NCBI RefSeq assembly: GCF_002531755.2
Contig: NZ_CP034998.1
Span: forward strand, 2,914,001 to 2,978,000
Length of the DNA: 64,000 bases
Direction of reading: 5' to 3'
Origin: Rhizobium acidisoli
GTDB lineage: Bacteria; Pseudomonadota; Alphaproteobacteria; Rhizobiales; Rhizobiaceae
Part shown: in pieces, positions 1-8,359 of the stretch
Position numbering within the stretch: position 1 is the first letter of the stretch
How the letters are laid out: every line of letters begins with the position of its first letter
Position numbers and translations under genes: made by a program
The notes under the pieces: model-generated
What the model saw: the letters and a program-made list of their open reading frames with translations, nothing else
The model's database searches: none
What the model was told of the DNA's origin: nothing

Positions 1-1
1 C

Positions 2-1036
2 AAGGATGTCAGCATTATCTTCGGCGACCGGCCGGAAACCGCGCTTGCCATGGTCGACCAAGGCAAAACACGTGACGAAATCGGCGCCGCCACCGGCCTG
101 GTCCTCGGTGTCGCCAATGCCTCGCTGACCATTGAGGAAGGCGAAATCCTGGTGCTGATGGGCCTTTCCGGCTCGGGCAAGTCGACACTGCTGCGCGCCG
201 TCAACGGCCTCGCCCCCGTGGTGCGCGGTGACGTCTCGGTCTCGACCTCCAATGGTCCGGTCAACCCTTACAGATGCAACGCCAAGGCCCTGCGGGAGCT
301 GCGCACCCACACCGTCTCCATGGTGTTCCAGCAATTCGCTCTTCTGCCCTGGCGCACGGTCGCCGAGAATGTCGGCTTCGGCCTCGAACTCGCGGGCATG
401 CCGGAGGCCGAACGCAAACAGCGCGTCGGCGAGCAGCTTGAACTCGTCAACCTGACGAAATGGGCCGACCGCAAAGTCAACGAACTCTCGGGCGGCATGC
501 AGCAGCGCGTCGGCCTTGCCCGCGCCTTTGCCACCGGCGCGCCGATCCTGTTGATGGACGAGCCGTTCTCGGCGCTCGACCCGTTGATCCGCACCCGCCT
601 GCAAGACGAACTTCTGGAGTTCCAGCGACGGCTGAAGAAGACCATCCTCTTCGTCAGCCACGATCTCGACGAAGCCTTCCGCATCGGCAACCGCATCGCC
701 ATCATGGAGGGCGGCCGCATCATCCAGTGCGGAACGCCGCATGACATCGTCAAGAACCCCGCCGACCAGTATGTCGCCGATTTCGTGCAGCATCTCAATC
801 CGATCAGCATGCTGACGGCGGCGGACGTGATGCAGTCCGGTCTCGGTCAGACTGCCGCCGGCATGAGTGTCAGCGCCACGGCCCGCGCCGCAACCCCGCT
901 CGTCGATATCCTCGATGCCCTTGCCCGCCAGCCGGGCAGCATCGGCATCGTCGAGAACGGCACGATCGTCGGCACCATCTCGGCCCAGGATATCGTCGCC
1001 GGCCTTACCCGCCATCGCCGCAAGCAGGACGCTTGA
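2..1036 (+). CDS. choV: Choline/glycine-betaine type ABC transporter ATP-binding protein (5' end outside window)
   Basis: This ATPase energises import of choline or betaine and would sit on the inner face of the inner membrane with a ChoW permease and ChoX binding protein, presumably just upstream of the window. The frame is open from base 2, and the residues before the first in-window ATG (base 50) already match the family N-terminus (KDVSIIFGDRPE), so that ATG is internal. Visible motifs are Walker A (GLSGSGKST), the signature LSGGMQQR and Walker B with D-loop (LLMDEPFSALD). The last ~80 residues form a CBS-like region, as in the ProV/ChoV subfamily. The N-terminal helix DQGKTRDEI and the segment TGLVLGVANASL are also typical of ChoV/ProV. 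Substrate assignment is inferred from family resemblance. Confidence 0.85.
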   Translation, partial: KDVSIIFGDRPETALAMVDQGKTRDEIGAATGLVLGVANASLTIEEGEILVLMGLSGSGKSTLLRAVNGLAPVVRGDVSVSTSNGPVNPYRCNAKALRELRTHTVSMVFQQFALLPWRTVAENVGFGLELAGMPEAERKQRVGEQLELVNLTKWADRKVNELSGGMQQRVGLARAFATGAPILLMDEPFSALDPLIRTRLQDELLEFQRRLKKTILFVSHDLDEAFRIGNRIAIMEGGRIIQCGTPHDIVKNPADQYVADFVQHLNPISMLTAADVMQSGLGQTAAGMSVSATARAATPLVDILDALARQPGSIGIVENGTIVGTISAQDIVAGLTRHRRKQDA

Positions 1037-1067
1037 TGTTTTCAATCCGCTTTGCCACAAAGCGGAT

Positions 1068-1817
1068 ATGAAAGATCAGCCCTCGCCCGTACGCGAAACC
1101 GACGACGATGCCCGCAAACTCGCCCGCGTGCTTCTGCGCTCCGCGCGGCACGCGGCGATTGCCGTACTCGCCCCCGAGACCGGCTTTCCCTTCGCCAGCC
1201 GCGTGCTCGTCGCCACCGATATTGACGGCGCCCCCGTCATTCTCGTTTCGAAGCTCTCTGCCCATACCAAAGCACTCGCCAGGGACGCGCGCGCCTCACT
1301 GCTGACCGGCGAGCCCGGCAAGGGCGATCCGCTCGCCCACCCTCGCTTGACGACCCAATGCCTGGCGGAACCCGTCGAGCGCGGCAACGCCTTCCACGAA
1401 CGTATCCGTCCGCGTTTTCTCGCGCGCCACGCCAAGGCAAAGCTTTATATCGACTTTCCCGATTTCCTCTTTTTTCGCCTTAAACCGGAGCAGGCCAGCC
1501 TCAATGGCGGCTTCGGCCGCGCCTACCATCTCGATGGGAACGACCTAATCATCCAGTCGGCTGCCAATGAGGAGATTGCCGCCGGCGCGGCAGAAACAGT
1601 GCGAGATTTAGTAGAACGCCACCCCGATGTGGCCGAGGCCCTTGCTGCCAGGCTAAAGGCACCGAAATCGGCCTCCTGGCGCATTTGTGGTATCGATGCC
1701 TCAGGTTTCGACATGATTTCCGGCGATTTTCTGCTGCGATATGAATTCGAAACCCTCGCTGGGGATGCCGATCACATTTGTTCAAACATATCTAAAATAG
1801 CATACTCGATACCTTAA
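1068..1817 (+). CDS. HugZ-like pyridoxamine 5'-phosphate oxidase-fold protein
   Basis: A 249-residue protein of the split-barrel flavin/heme family that includes HugZ haem utilisation proteins. The N-terminal ~150 residues carry the barrel (ASRVLVATDIDGAPVILVSKLSAHTKAL). The C-terminal ~80 residues resemble the DUF2470 domain (SWRICGIDASGFDM). The start at 1068 is chosen because homology begins at MKDQPSP; earlier in-frame codons read through the choV end and give low-complexity sequence. It begins 31 bases after choV, so the two may be co-transcribed. Whether it binds haem cannot be told from the sequence, and pyridoxine-related activity is unlikely for this subgroup. The last dozen residues (SNISKIAYSIP) are not recognisably conserved. 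Confidence 0.75.
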   Translation: MKDQPSPVRETDDDARKLARVLLRSARHAAIAVLAPETGFPFASRVLVATDIDGAPVILVSKLSAHTKALARDARASLLTGEPGKGDPLAHPRLTTQCLAEPVERGNAFHERIRPRFLARHAKAKLYIDFPDFLFFRLKPEQASLNGGFGRAYHLDGNDLIIQSAANEEIAAGAAETVRDLVERHPDVAEALAARLKAPKSASWRICGIDASGFDMISGDFLLRYEFETLAGDADHICSNISKIAYSIP

Positions 1818-1834
1818 ATTTAGGTATATACAAT
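1781..1834. promoter_or_regulatory. Candidate NolR operator region upstream of nolR
   Basis: The published NolR recognition pattern is (A/T)TTAG-N9-A(T/A). It occurs on the plus strand at 1819-1834 (TTTAG, nine bases, AT) and on the minus strand at 1781-1796 (read as TT, nine bases, CTAAA on the plus strand). Between them lies an inverted repeat, ATACCT at 1809-1814 and AGGTAT at 1822-1827 with a 7-base spacer. The nolR start is about 100 bases downstream, so the site is well placed for autoregulation. The region is AT-rich, so chance matches are possible. Confidence 0.5.
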
Positions 1835-1933
1835 CTTCGACCTCAGTTGCTAGTTTTTGGGCGTGGGTCGAAATCCGACTGACGGCCTGTGCCAACACGC
1901 ATGATGTACGTTTCGCATTAGGAAGATAACAAT

Positions 1934-2251
1934 ATGGAAACCACTGATTTGGCCGATCACACCAATGTGGCGGCAGCTTTATTGTCGGCCATGGCAAATC
2001 CCAAGAGATTGCTGATCCTGTGCAGCCTGGTGAAGGGCGAAGTGGCCGTCGGCGTGCTTGCAACGCAGGTCGGCCTCAGCCAGTCGGCACTCTCCCAGCA
2101 TCTGTCGAAACTGCGCGCACAGAAGCTGGTCAAGACGCGCCGTGACGCACAGACCATCTATTATTCCAGCACCTCCGAGCCGGTCATGAAGATCCTGGCA
2201 ACGCTCGAAGACATCTACCTGGTGACGAACAGGAACAGATCCGCCGCTTAA
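1934..2251 (+). CDS. nolR: ArsR-family transcriptional regulator, NolR type
   Basis: A 105-residue winged-helix repressor. The core SAMANPKRLLIL..SLVKGEVAVGVLA and the recognition-helix region GLSQSALSQHLSKLRAQKLV, followed by TRRDAQTIYYSS in the wing, closely match rhizobial NolR, a global regulator of nodulation and core genes. The metal-binding cysteine motif (CxC) of metal-sensing ArsR proteins is absent; the single Cys lies in LILCSL. The start at 1934 follows a purine-rich AGGAAGATAAC stretch. A strong terminator follows at 2343. Rhizobia carry several NolR-like paralogues, so orthology to the nod-gene repressor is probable but not proven. Confidence 0.75.
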   Translation: METTDLADHTNVAAALLSAMANPKRLLILCSLVKGEVAVGVLATQVGLSQSALSQHLSKLRAQKLVKTRRDAQTIYYSSTSEPVMKILATLEDIYLVTNRNRSAA

Positions 2252-2342
2252 TGATAGCGCTGACATGAATGTCGGCCGATGCCATGCCGCAAGGGGATGT
2301 TCCCGGAGGCGCGGCAACGATATTTCAGCACGTGAACCTTAT

Positions 2343-2388
2343 GGCACGACCGGTAAATCCTGCGATTTGCCGGTCGTGCCCTTTTTTG
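2343..2388 (+). terminator. Rho-independent terminator after nolR
   Basis: An 11-bp perfect stem (GGCACGACCGG at 2343-2353, CCGGTCGTGCC at 2370-2380) is extended by an inner AAATC/GATTT pairing and followed by CTTTTTTG. It lies about 90 bases past the nolR stop, in the 318-base stretch before the aminotransferase. Apart from this hairpin and the palindrome at 2502-2519, that stretch shows nothing supportable. Confidence 0.85.
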
Positions 2389-2501
2389 CCGCACCTGCCG
2401 GTCCGGGGATATCCCCAGACCGATCCGGTCAAAACTCAAGCCTTCCTGTCCCGAGTGGCTCTCGGGCGTTTTACCGTTGACGCTTCAAGAAGCCCTGATA
2501 A

Positions 2502-2519
2502 TTTGACCGGGCAGTCAAA
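2502..2519. promoter_or_regulatory. Operator-like palindrome upstream of the aminotransferase (RutR-like)
   Basis: A perfect 6-bp inverted repeat, TTTGAC-N6-GTCAAA, lies about 50 bases before the aminotransferase start. The core 16 bases TTGACCGGGCAGTCAA agree with the RutR consensus TTGACCAnnTGGTCAA at 11 of 14 defined positions. RutR is the TetR-family regulator of pyrimidine degradation. The downstream enzyme class uses beta-alanine, an end product of reductive pyrimidine breakdown, which makes the resemblance meaningful but not conclusive. Confidence 0.45.
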
Positions 2520-2569
2520 ATATGGGCGTGAAGCCCCGGGAACGGGCCGTCAACGGCCAGGAGAACAGC

Positions 2570-3895
2570 ATGTCCAATCGCCTCAACGCACCGAACGATC
2601 TTCGCGCCTTCTGGATGCCGTTCACGGCAAATCGCCAGTTCAAGAAGGAGCCGCGTATGTTCGTCGGCGCCAAGGACATGTATTATACGACCCATGACGG
2701 CCGCCAAGTGCTGGACGGCACGGCCGGCCTCTGGTGCGTCAATGCCGGCCACTGCCGCCCGAAGATCACCGAGGCGATCCGCGAGCAGGCCGGCGAGCTC
2801 GATTATGCCCCCGCCTTCCAGCTCGGTCACCCCAAGGCTTTCGAACTGGCGAACCGCCTGGTCGACATCGCGCCGGAAGGCCTGAACCACGTTCTCTACA
2901 CCAATTCCGGATCCGAATCCGTCGAGACGGCTCTCAAGGTGGCGCTCGCCTATCACCGCGTGAAGGGCAATGGTTCACGCTTCCGCCTGATCGGCCGCGA
3001 GCGCGGCTATCATGGCGTCAATTTCGGCGGCATCTCCGTCGGCGGCATCGTCACCAACCGCAAAATGTTCGGCACGCTGCTGACCGGCGTCGATCACATG
3101 CCGCACACGCACCAGCCCGGCAAGAACAACTTCACCCGCGGCGAACCCGAGCATGGCGGCGATATTGCCACCGAGCTCGAGCGCATCGTCACCCTGCATG
3201 ACGCCTCGACGGTCGCCGCCGTCATCGTCGAGCCGGTGGCCGGCTCCACCGGCGTTCTGATCCCGCCGAAGGGCTATCTGCAGAAGCTGCGCGAGATCTG
3301 CACCAAGCACGGCATCCTTCTGATCTTCGACGAGGTCATCACCGGTTTCGGCCGCCTCGGCGCCCCCTTCGCCGCGCAATATTACGACGTCAAGCCTGAC
3401 ATGATCACCGCCGCCAAGGGCCTGACCAATGGCGTCATTCCGATGGGTGCCGTCTTCGTGACCTCCGAGATCCATGATGCCTTCATGAACGGCCCGGAAC
3501 ACATGATCGAATTCTTCCACGGCTACACCTATTCCGGCAATCCGATCGCTTCCGCCGCCGCCCTCGCCACGCTCGACACCTACAAGGAAGAAGGGCTGCT
3601 GACACGCGCCGCCGAGCTTTCCGACTACTGGGCCGACGCGTTGCATTCGCTCAAGGACTGCCCCAACGTCATCGACATCAGGAACACCGGCCTGATCGGC
3701 GCGATCGAGCTCGATCCGATCGCCGGCGAGCCGACCAAGCGCGCCTTCACCGCTTTCCTGAAAGCCTATGAAAGCGGCCTGCTGATCCGAACCACCGGCG
3801 ATATCATCGCGCTGTCCCCGCCGCTGATCATCGAGAAGCACCATATCGACGAACTCTTCGGCAGGCTGCGGACCATCCTGCAGAACAACATCTGA
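2570..3895 (+). CDS. Omega-amino acid:pyruvate aminotransferase (beta-alanine:pyruvate transaminase type)
   Basis: A 441-residue class III PLP-dependent aminotransferase, cytosolic. It transfers the amino group of an omega-amino acid such as beta-alanine to pyruvate, giving malonate semialdehyde and alanine. The family signature is strong: FWMPFTANRQFK near the N-terminus, DGTAGLWCVNAGH, the phosphate-binding TNSGSESVETALK, the FDEVITGFGR motif and the PLP lysine in AAKGLTNG (K283). The start at 2570 is preceded by CAGGAGAAC at good spacing; an ATG at 2522 would add 16 unrelated residues and overlap the promoter palindrome. It appears monocistronic, between a terminator at each end. The exact amino donor (beta-alanine, taurine, GABA or aromatic amines) cannot be told from the sequence. 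Confidence 0.88.
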   Translation: MSNRLNAPNDLRAFWMPFTANRQFKKEPRMFVGAKDMYYTTHDGRQVLDGTAGLWCVNAGHCRPKITEAIREQAGELDYAPAFQLGHPKAFELANRLVDIAPEGLNHVLYTNSGSESVETALKVALAYHRVKGNGSRFRLIGRERGYHGVNFGGISVGGIVTNRKMFGTLLTGVDHMPHTHQPGKNNFTRGEPEHGGDIATELERIVTLHDASTVAAVIVEPVAGSTGVLIPPKGYLQKLREICTKHGILLIFDEVITGFGRLGAPFAAQYYDVKPDMITAAKGLTNGVIPMGAVFVTSEIHDAFMNGPEHMIEFFHGYTYSGNPIASAAALATLDTYKEEGLLTRAAELSDYWADALHSLKDCPNVIDIRNTGLIGAIELDPIAGEPTKRAFTAFLKAYESGLLIRTTGDIIALSPPLIIEKHHIDELFGRLRTILQNNI

Positions 3896-3919
3896 AGACG
3901 CGTCCATAAGCGCTTCGGG

Positions 3920-3956
3920 CCCGCGGCGGACAAAATCCCCGCGGGTCTTCTCGTTT
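3920..3956 (+). terminator. Probable terminator between convergent aminotransferase and HD-GYP genes
   Basis: The stem CCCGCGG (3920-3926) pairs with CCGCGGG (3939-3945) across a 12-base loop. The following tract (TCTTCTCGTTT) is only moderately T-rich. Its position between convergent genes suggests it serves the aminotransferase. Confidence 0.55.
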
Positions 3957-3971
3957 CGGAACAGAAAAACC

Positions 3972-4886
3972 TCAGGTCACGGAGGCGACCGAAAGGCAGA
4001 TGGCGAATTTCTTCAGGAGCCGGCGGTCGAAGTGTCCTTCATTGCCGAACATCCACTTCAGTGCCTCGCTCGCGCTCCACGCCGCCTTGTATGACCGTAC
4101 CGAGGTAATGGCGTCATAGACATCGCAGATCGTGGCAATCCGCGCATGGAGGCTCAACTCTCTACCCGACAGCCTGCGCGGATAGCCCTTGCCGTCGATG
4201 CGCTCATGATGATTGAGGCAGACATCGAGAACGATCTCCGACATGCCCTCCTGCCGCGACAGAAAAGCGTGTCCCTTTTCCGGATGGCCGCGGATCAGGC
4301 TGATCTCGTCCTTTTCCAGAGGCCCGGCCTTGTTGAGCACCTCAAGCGGAATTTCAAGCTTGCCGACATCATGCAGCAAACCCGCGGTGCCGAGCAGTTG
4401 GACCGTATGCTCGTCGAGCCCTAGATGGCGGCTGAACAGGATCATCAGCGCGCTCACCGAAATGGAATGGAGGAAGGTCACCTCGTCTTTCGATTTCAAA
4501 CGCGTGACGTTCAGGAAAACCGAGGGATTTTCCTCCATCGACTTGGAGACGGATGAAATCACCGGCGCCACATGCGCGACGCTGATCGCATCGCCGTTGC
4601 GCAGCCTGGCGAAAGCCTCGTCCAGCACCTGCACGGATTTCTGGACGGTCTCGCGCGCGGCCTGGATATCGATCTCGATGTCACGGCCCGGCAGGCCGTT
4701 GGTATCGAGCCCCTTGCTGGTGTTGATGACGACACTGGCAGTGCCGCATTTGCGAATTTTTGCGGCATCGACCTCGCGCCGCAGCGAAAACCTGCGCTTC
4801 GACAAAAGCGGATCCTGCCACAGGCCCTCGACGGCCTCCACAAACATTCCGATACGCACCTGGCTGGCGTCGATACGCTTGAGCAT
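3972..4886 (-). CDS. HD-GYP domain protein, probable cyclic-di-GMP phosphodiesterase
   Basis: A 304-residue cytosolic protein. Residues 1-125 match the DUF3391 module found ahead of HD-GYP domains (LKRIDASQVRIGMFVEAVEG at the start). The HD-GYP domain follows, with the metal-binding HD pair at 172-173 in LLHDVGK and HHERIDGKGYP with GYP at 234-236. All signature residues are intact, so hydrolysis of c-di-GMP is expected. The protein ends shortly after HFDRRLLKKFAICLSV; many relatives carry a further C-terminal tail of several tens of residues, which is absent here and not found in the other frames below the stop. It is transcribed away from the binding-protein gene at 5352. Confidence 0.85.
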   Translation of the reverse strand: MLKRIDASQVRIGMFVEAVEGLWQDPLLSKRRFSLRREVDAAKIRKCGTASVVINTSKGLDTNGLPGRDIEIDIQAARETVQKSVQVLDEAFARLRNGDAISVAHVAPVISSVSKSMEENPSVFLNVTRLKSKDEVTFLHSISVSALMILFSRHLGLDEHTVQLLGTAGLLHDVGKLEIPLEVLNKAGPLEKDEISLIRGHPEKGHAFLSRQEGMSEIVLDVCLNHHERIDGKGYPRRLSGRELSLHARIATICDVYDAITSVRSYKAAWSASEALKWMFGNEGHFDRRLLKKFAICLSVASVT

Positions 4887-5351
4887 CCAGTCTCTGTTTC
4901 CCGATGTGTCTGTCTAATTATCTGTATGGGTCACTTTTTCAATACTGCGGTATTTTGGGTATCACGGGATAATACTGCAATCGGCCAAACTAACGGTTAA
5001 TGGGAAAGATAAAGACAACCCTACGAGGTGGTTTCGTCTGGACCGAGGCGCTTCCCTTTGCAGCTTCGCCGATGAGAAATCACCGAGAAGCGAAGAAAGT
5101 GACCGCCTTGGAACGAGTTTCCGGCCGGATCGATCCGATTTCGCTTCCAATTTGTTATGAACTTGCGCAATCCCGTCAAAATTCCTAGAAATCTCGTCAT
5201 GAGCTTTCCCCGAGTCAAATATGGCCGGCAGGCTCACTGATCGCGCCTTTGTCGATCGTCCTTGGCACGGCCCAAAGAGCCGTGGAATGATCGCAAAAAC
5301 CGGCGCGGCACCTCATCGCGGGTCGAAGGACCCCACCCAAGGAGACAGACA
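4887..5351. other. Divergent intergenic region between HD-GYP and binding-protein genes
   Basis: A 465-base AT-richer gap holding the two divergent promoters. Visible elements are a short palindrome, AATAC-TGCG-GTATT, near 4940 (close to the HD-GYP start) and an inverted repeat, CACGGC-CCAAAGA-GCCGTG, near 5266-5284, about 70 bases before the binding-protein start. Neither has a T-tract. No coding sequence in it is convincing. Confidence 0.5.
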
Positions 5352-6455
5352 ATGACCCTCAAGACATTGACGGCGACACTCGTCGCGTCGCTTGCCTTCG
5401 CGCCGCTTGCCCATGCCGATATCACCATCGGCCTGATTGCGCCGCTGACCGGCCCCGTCGCCGCCTATGGCGACCAGGTGAAAAACGGCGCTCAGACCGC
5501 CGTCGACGAGATCAACAAGAAGGGCGGCATTCTCGGCGAGAAGGTCGTCCTCGAGCTGGCCGACGATGCCGGCGAACCGAAGCAGGGCGTTTCCGCCGCC
5601 AACAAGGTCGTCGCCGACGGCATTCGCTTCGTCGTCGGCCCGGTGACCTCGGGTGTCGCTATTCCGGTTTCGGACGTGCTGGCTGAAAACGGCGTACTGA
5701 TGGTCACTCCGACCGCAACCGCCCCCGACCTCACCAAGCGCGGCCTCACCAACGTGCTGCGCACCTGCGGCCGCGACGACCAGCAGGCCGAAGTCGCTGC
5801 CAAATACGTGCTGAAGAATTTCAAGGACAAGCGCGTCGCCATCGTCAACGACAAGGGCGCCTATGGCAAAGGCCTTGCCGACGCCTTCAAGGCGACGCTG
5901 AACGCCGGTGGCATGACCGAAGTTGTCAATGACGCGGTCACGCCCGGCGACAAGGATTTCAGCGCCCTCACCACCCGCGTCAAATCGGAAAAGGTCGACC
6001 TGGTCTATTTCGGCGGCTATCACCCGGAAGGCGGCCTGCTCGCCCGCCAGCTGCATGACCTCGCCGCCAACGCGACGATCATCGGCGGCGACGGCCTCTC
6101 CAACACCGAATTCTGGGCGATCGGCACGGATGCGGCGGCAGGCACGCTGTTCACCAATGCCTCCGACGCCACCAAGAACCCGGATTCCAAGGCTGCCGCC
6201 GATGCGCTCGCTGCCAAGAACATCCCGGCCGAGGCCTTCACGCTCAACGCCTATGCCGCCGTCGAAGTGCTGAAAGCCGGCATCGAGAAGGCCGGAAGCG
6301 CCGAGGATGCGGAAGCCGTCGCGGCCGCGCTGAAAGACGGCAAGGAAATCCCGACCGCTATCGGCAAGGTCACCTACGGCGAAACCGGCGACCTGACCTC
6401 GCAGAGCTTCTCGCTCTACAAATGGGAAGCCGGCAAGATCGTCGCCGCCGAATAA
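5352..6455 (+). CDS. Branched-chain amino acid type ABC transporter substrate-binding protein
   Basis: A 367-residue periplasmic protein of the LivJ/LivK/BraC class. A signal peptide of about 22 residues ends at FAPLAHA before [18 protein letters not shown], a typical family opening. The ligand-pocket stretch [25 protein letters not shown] follows the expected order, with the conserved Cys in [10 protein letters not shown]. The start at 5352 is set by the signal peptide and by AAGGAGAC eight bases upstream; earlier ATGs give unrelated sequence. No permease or ATPase lies next to it, so it is an orphan binding protein that must share a Liv/Bra transporter encoded elsewhere. A strong hairpin terminator follows. 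Substrate preference is unknown. Confidence 0.88.
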   Translation: MTLKTLTATLVASLAFAPLAHADITIGLIAPLTGPVAAYGDQVKNGAQTAVDEINKKGGILGEKVVLELADDAGEPKQGVSAANKVVADGIRFVVGPVTSGVAIPVSDVLAENGVLMVTPTATAPDLTKRGLTNVLRTCGRDDQQAEVAAKYVLKNFKDKRVAIVNDKGAYGKGLADAFKATLNAGGMTEVVNDAVTPGDKDFSALTTRVKSEKVDLVYFGGYHPEGGLLARQLHDLAANATIIGGDGLSNTEFWAIGTDAAAGTLFTNASDATKNPDSKAAADALAAKNIPAEAFTLNAYAAVEVLKAGIEKAGSAEDAEAVAAALKDGKEIPTAIGKVTYGETGDLTSQSFSLYKWEAGKIVAAE

Positions 6456-6474
6456 CTATCGCTGATCGCCATCG

Positions 6475-6506
6475 ACCGGGCGCCCCTATGGCGCCCGGTT
6501 TCGTTT
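6475..6506 (+). terminator. Rho-independent terminator after the binding-protein gene
   Basis: A 10-bp perfect stem, ACCGGGCGCC (6475-6484) with GGCGCCCGGT (6490-6499), has a 5-base loop and is followed by TTTCGTTT. Confidence 0.85.
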
Positions 6507-6572
6507 GCGGCACTCGCTTGTGGCAGCAGATCGGCTATAAGTTTGAGAATCGGTTGCAATGTGAGCAAGGTC

Positions 6573-8270
6573 ATGACCAGCAAACTCGAACGCCTCATCG
6601 ACCAAGGGGTCGGCCGCGTGCCGGCCGATATCGTGCTGAAGGGCGGCCGTTTCTTCGACCTCGTCACCGGCGAACTCGTCCACTCCGATATCGCCATCGG
6701 CGCCGATCGCATCGTCGGCACCTCCGGCAATTACGAGGGGGAAACCGAGATCGACATATCGGGAAAAACAGTGGTCCCCGGTTTCATCGACACGCATCTG
6801 CACATCGAATCCTCGCTCGTCACGCCGCATGAATTCGACCGCTGCGTTCTGCCCTATGGCGTCACCACGGCGATCTGCGATCCGCACGAAATCGCCAATG
6901 TGCTCGGCGCCGCCGGCATCGAATTCTTTCTCCAGTCCGCGCTCGAGACGATCATGGACATCCGCGTCCAGCTCTCTTCCTGCGTGCCGGCGACACATCT
7001 CGAAACCTCCGGCGCCGATCTGCCGATCGAGCGTCTCCTGCCCTTCCGTCACCACCCGAAGGTCATCGGCCTTGCCGAATTCATGAATTTCCCCGGCGTG
7101 ATCCACAAGGATCCCGTATGCATGGCGAAGCTCGACGCCTTCCAGGGCGGTCATATCGATGGCCACGCACCGCTGCTGTCCGGCAACGACCTCAACGGCT
7201 ACCTCACAGCCGGCATCCGCACCGAGCATGAATGCACGACCGCCACCGAAGCGCTGGAAAAGATCCGCAAGGGCATGCATATCCTGGTGCGCGAGGGCTC
7301 GGTGTCGAAGGATCTCGCCGCACTGATCCCCATCATCACCGAGCGGCTTTCACCCTATCTCGCGCTCTGCACCGACGACCGCAACCCGCTCGACATCGCC
7401 GAACAGGGCCATCTCGATCACATGATCCGAACGGCGATCGCAAACGGCGTCGAGCCCCTGGCGATCTATCGCGCCGCCTCGATTTCGGCCGCCCGCGCCT
7501 TCGGCCTCAGGGACCGCGGCCTGGTCGCGCCGGGCTGGCGCGCCGATCTGGTGGTTCTCGACAGCCTGGAAGGTTGTCGCGCCGAAATGGTCTTCTCCGC
7601 TGGCCGTCGCGTCACCGATGCGCTCTTTTCCTCACGCAGACCTGTTGCGCCGATCGGCCTCGACAGCGTCAAGGCCCGGCCGGTCAACGCCGCCCATTTC
7701 GGTGTGCCGGTTGCCGAAGGCGAAACGCCGGTTATCGGCGTCATGCCAGGCAAGATCATCACCGAGCATCGCCGCTACCGGCTGCCCGTTAGGGGCAACG
7801 AGACATCGGTCGATCTTGCCAACGACATCATCAAGGTCGCCGTCATCGAGCGCCATGGCAAGAACGGCAATCACGCCAACGGCTTCGTCCAGGGCTTCGG
7901 CCTGAAGAAAGGCGCGATCGCCTCCACCGTCGGCCATGACAGCCACAATATCTGCATCGTCGGCGTCGACGAAGACGACATGACGCGCGCCGCAAACCGC
8001 CTTGGCGAGATCAAGGGCGGCTTCGTCGTCGTCGAGGACGGCAGGGTCACCGGCGAAATCGCCCTGCCCATCGCCGGCCTGATGAGCCTGGAGCCTTACG
8101 AGACAGTCCGCGATACGCTGCACCACCTGCGCAAGGCCGCCTTCGCACTCGGCGCCACGCTGGAAGAACCCTTCCTACAGCTGGCCTTCCTGCCGCTGCC
8201 GGTCATCCCACACCTGAAGATATCCGACCGTGGCATGGTCGATGTGGACAAGTTCGCGCTGATCCGCTGA
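6573..8270 (+). CDS. ade: Adenine deaminase
   Basis: A 565-residue cytosolic amidohydrolase of the bacterial Ade family, converting adenine to hypoxanthine and ammonia for purine salvage or catabolism. The metal-binding motif sits in [14 protein letters not shown] (H75, H77), followed by [17 protein letters not shown], the family hallmark. The C-terminal domain has the usual GHDSHNI motif. The ATG at 6573 is preferred because homology starts at [12 protein letters not shown]; an in-frame GTG (6561) and TTG (6543) are alternatives and no start has a well-spaced ribosome site. It connects to the xdh, guaD and puuD genes elsewhere in this window: its product hypoxanthine is the substrate of xanthine dehydrogenase. 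Confidence 0.93.
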   Translation: MTSKLERLIDQGVGRVPADIVLKGGRFFDLVTGELVHSDIAIGADRIVGTSGNYEGETEIDISGKTVVPGFIDTHLHIESSLVTPHEFDRCVLPYGVTTAICDPHEIANVLGAAGIEFFLQSALETIMDIRVQLSSCVPATHLETSGADLPIERLLPFRHHPKVIGLAEFMNFPGVIHKDPVCMAKLDAFQGGHIDGHAPLLSGNDLNGYLTAGIRTEHECTTATEALEKIRKGMHILVREGSVSKDLAALIPIITERLSPYLALCTDDRNPLDIAEQGHLDHMIRTAIANGVEPLAIYRAASISAARAFGLRDRGLVAPGWRADLVVLDSLEGCRAEMVFSAGRRVTDALFSSRRPVAPIGLDSVKARPVNAAHFGVPVAEGETPVIGVMPGKIITEHRRYRLPVRGNETSVDLANDIIKVAVIERHGKNGNHANGFVQGFGLKKGAIASTVGHDSHNICIVGVDEDDMTRAANRLGEIKGGFVVVEDGRVTGEIALPIAGLMSLEPYETVRDTLHHLRKAAFALGATLEEPFLQLAFLPLPVIPHLKISDRGMVDVDKFALIR

Positions 8271-8359
8271 TCGAATCCTCGGAAAATTCCCCGCCAGCGC
8301 CAATCTTGGGATATCGTAACGACCGGCCCATCGGGGTCGGCCGCTTTGGCTTCGAGCGG

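Noticed and set aside
2269..2697. Open frame of 142 codons overlapping the aminotransferase start
   Set aside because: It crosses a strong terminator and the promoter palindrome, overlaps a well-supported gene in another frame, and shows no family motifs.
8271..8359. Possible terminator between ade and the RTX gene
   Set aside because: CGACC/GGTCG pairing is short with no T-tract on either strand; not strong enough to list as a feature.
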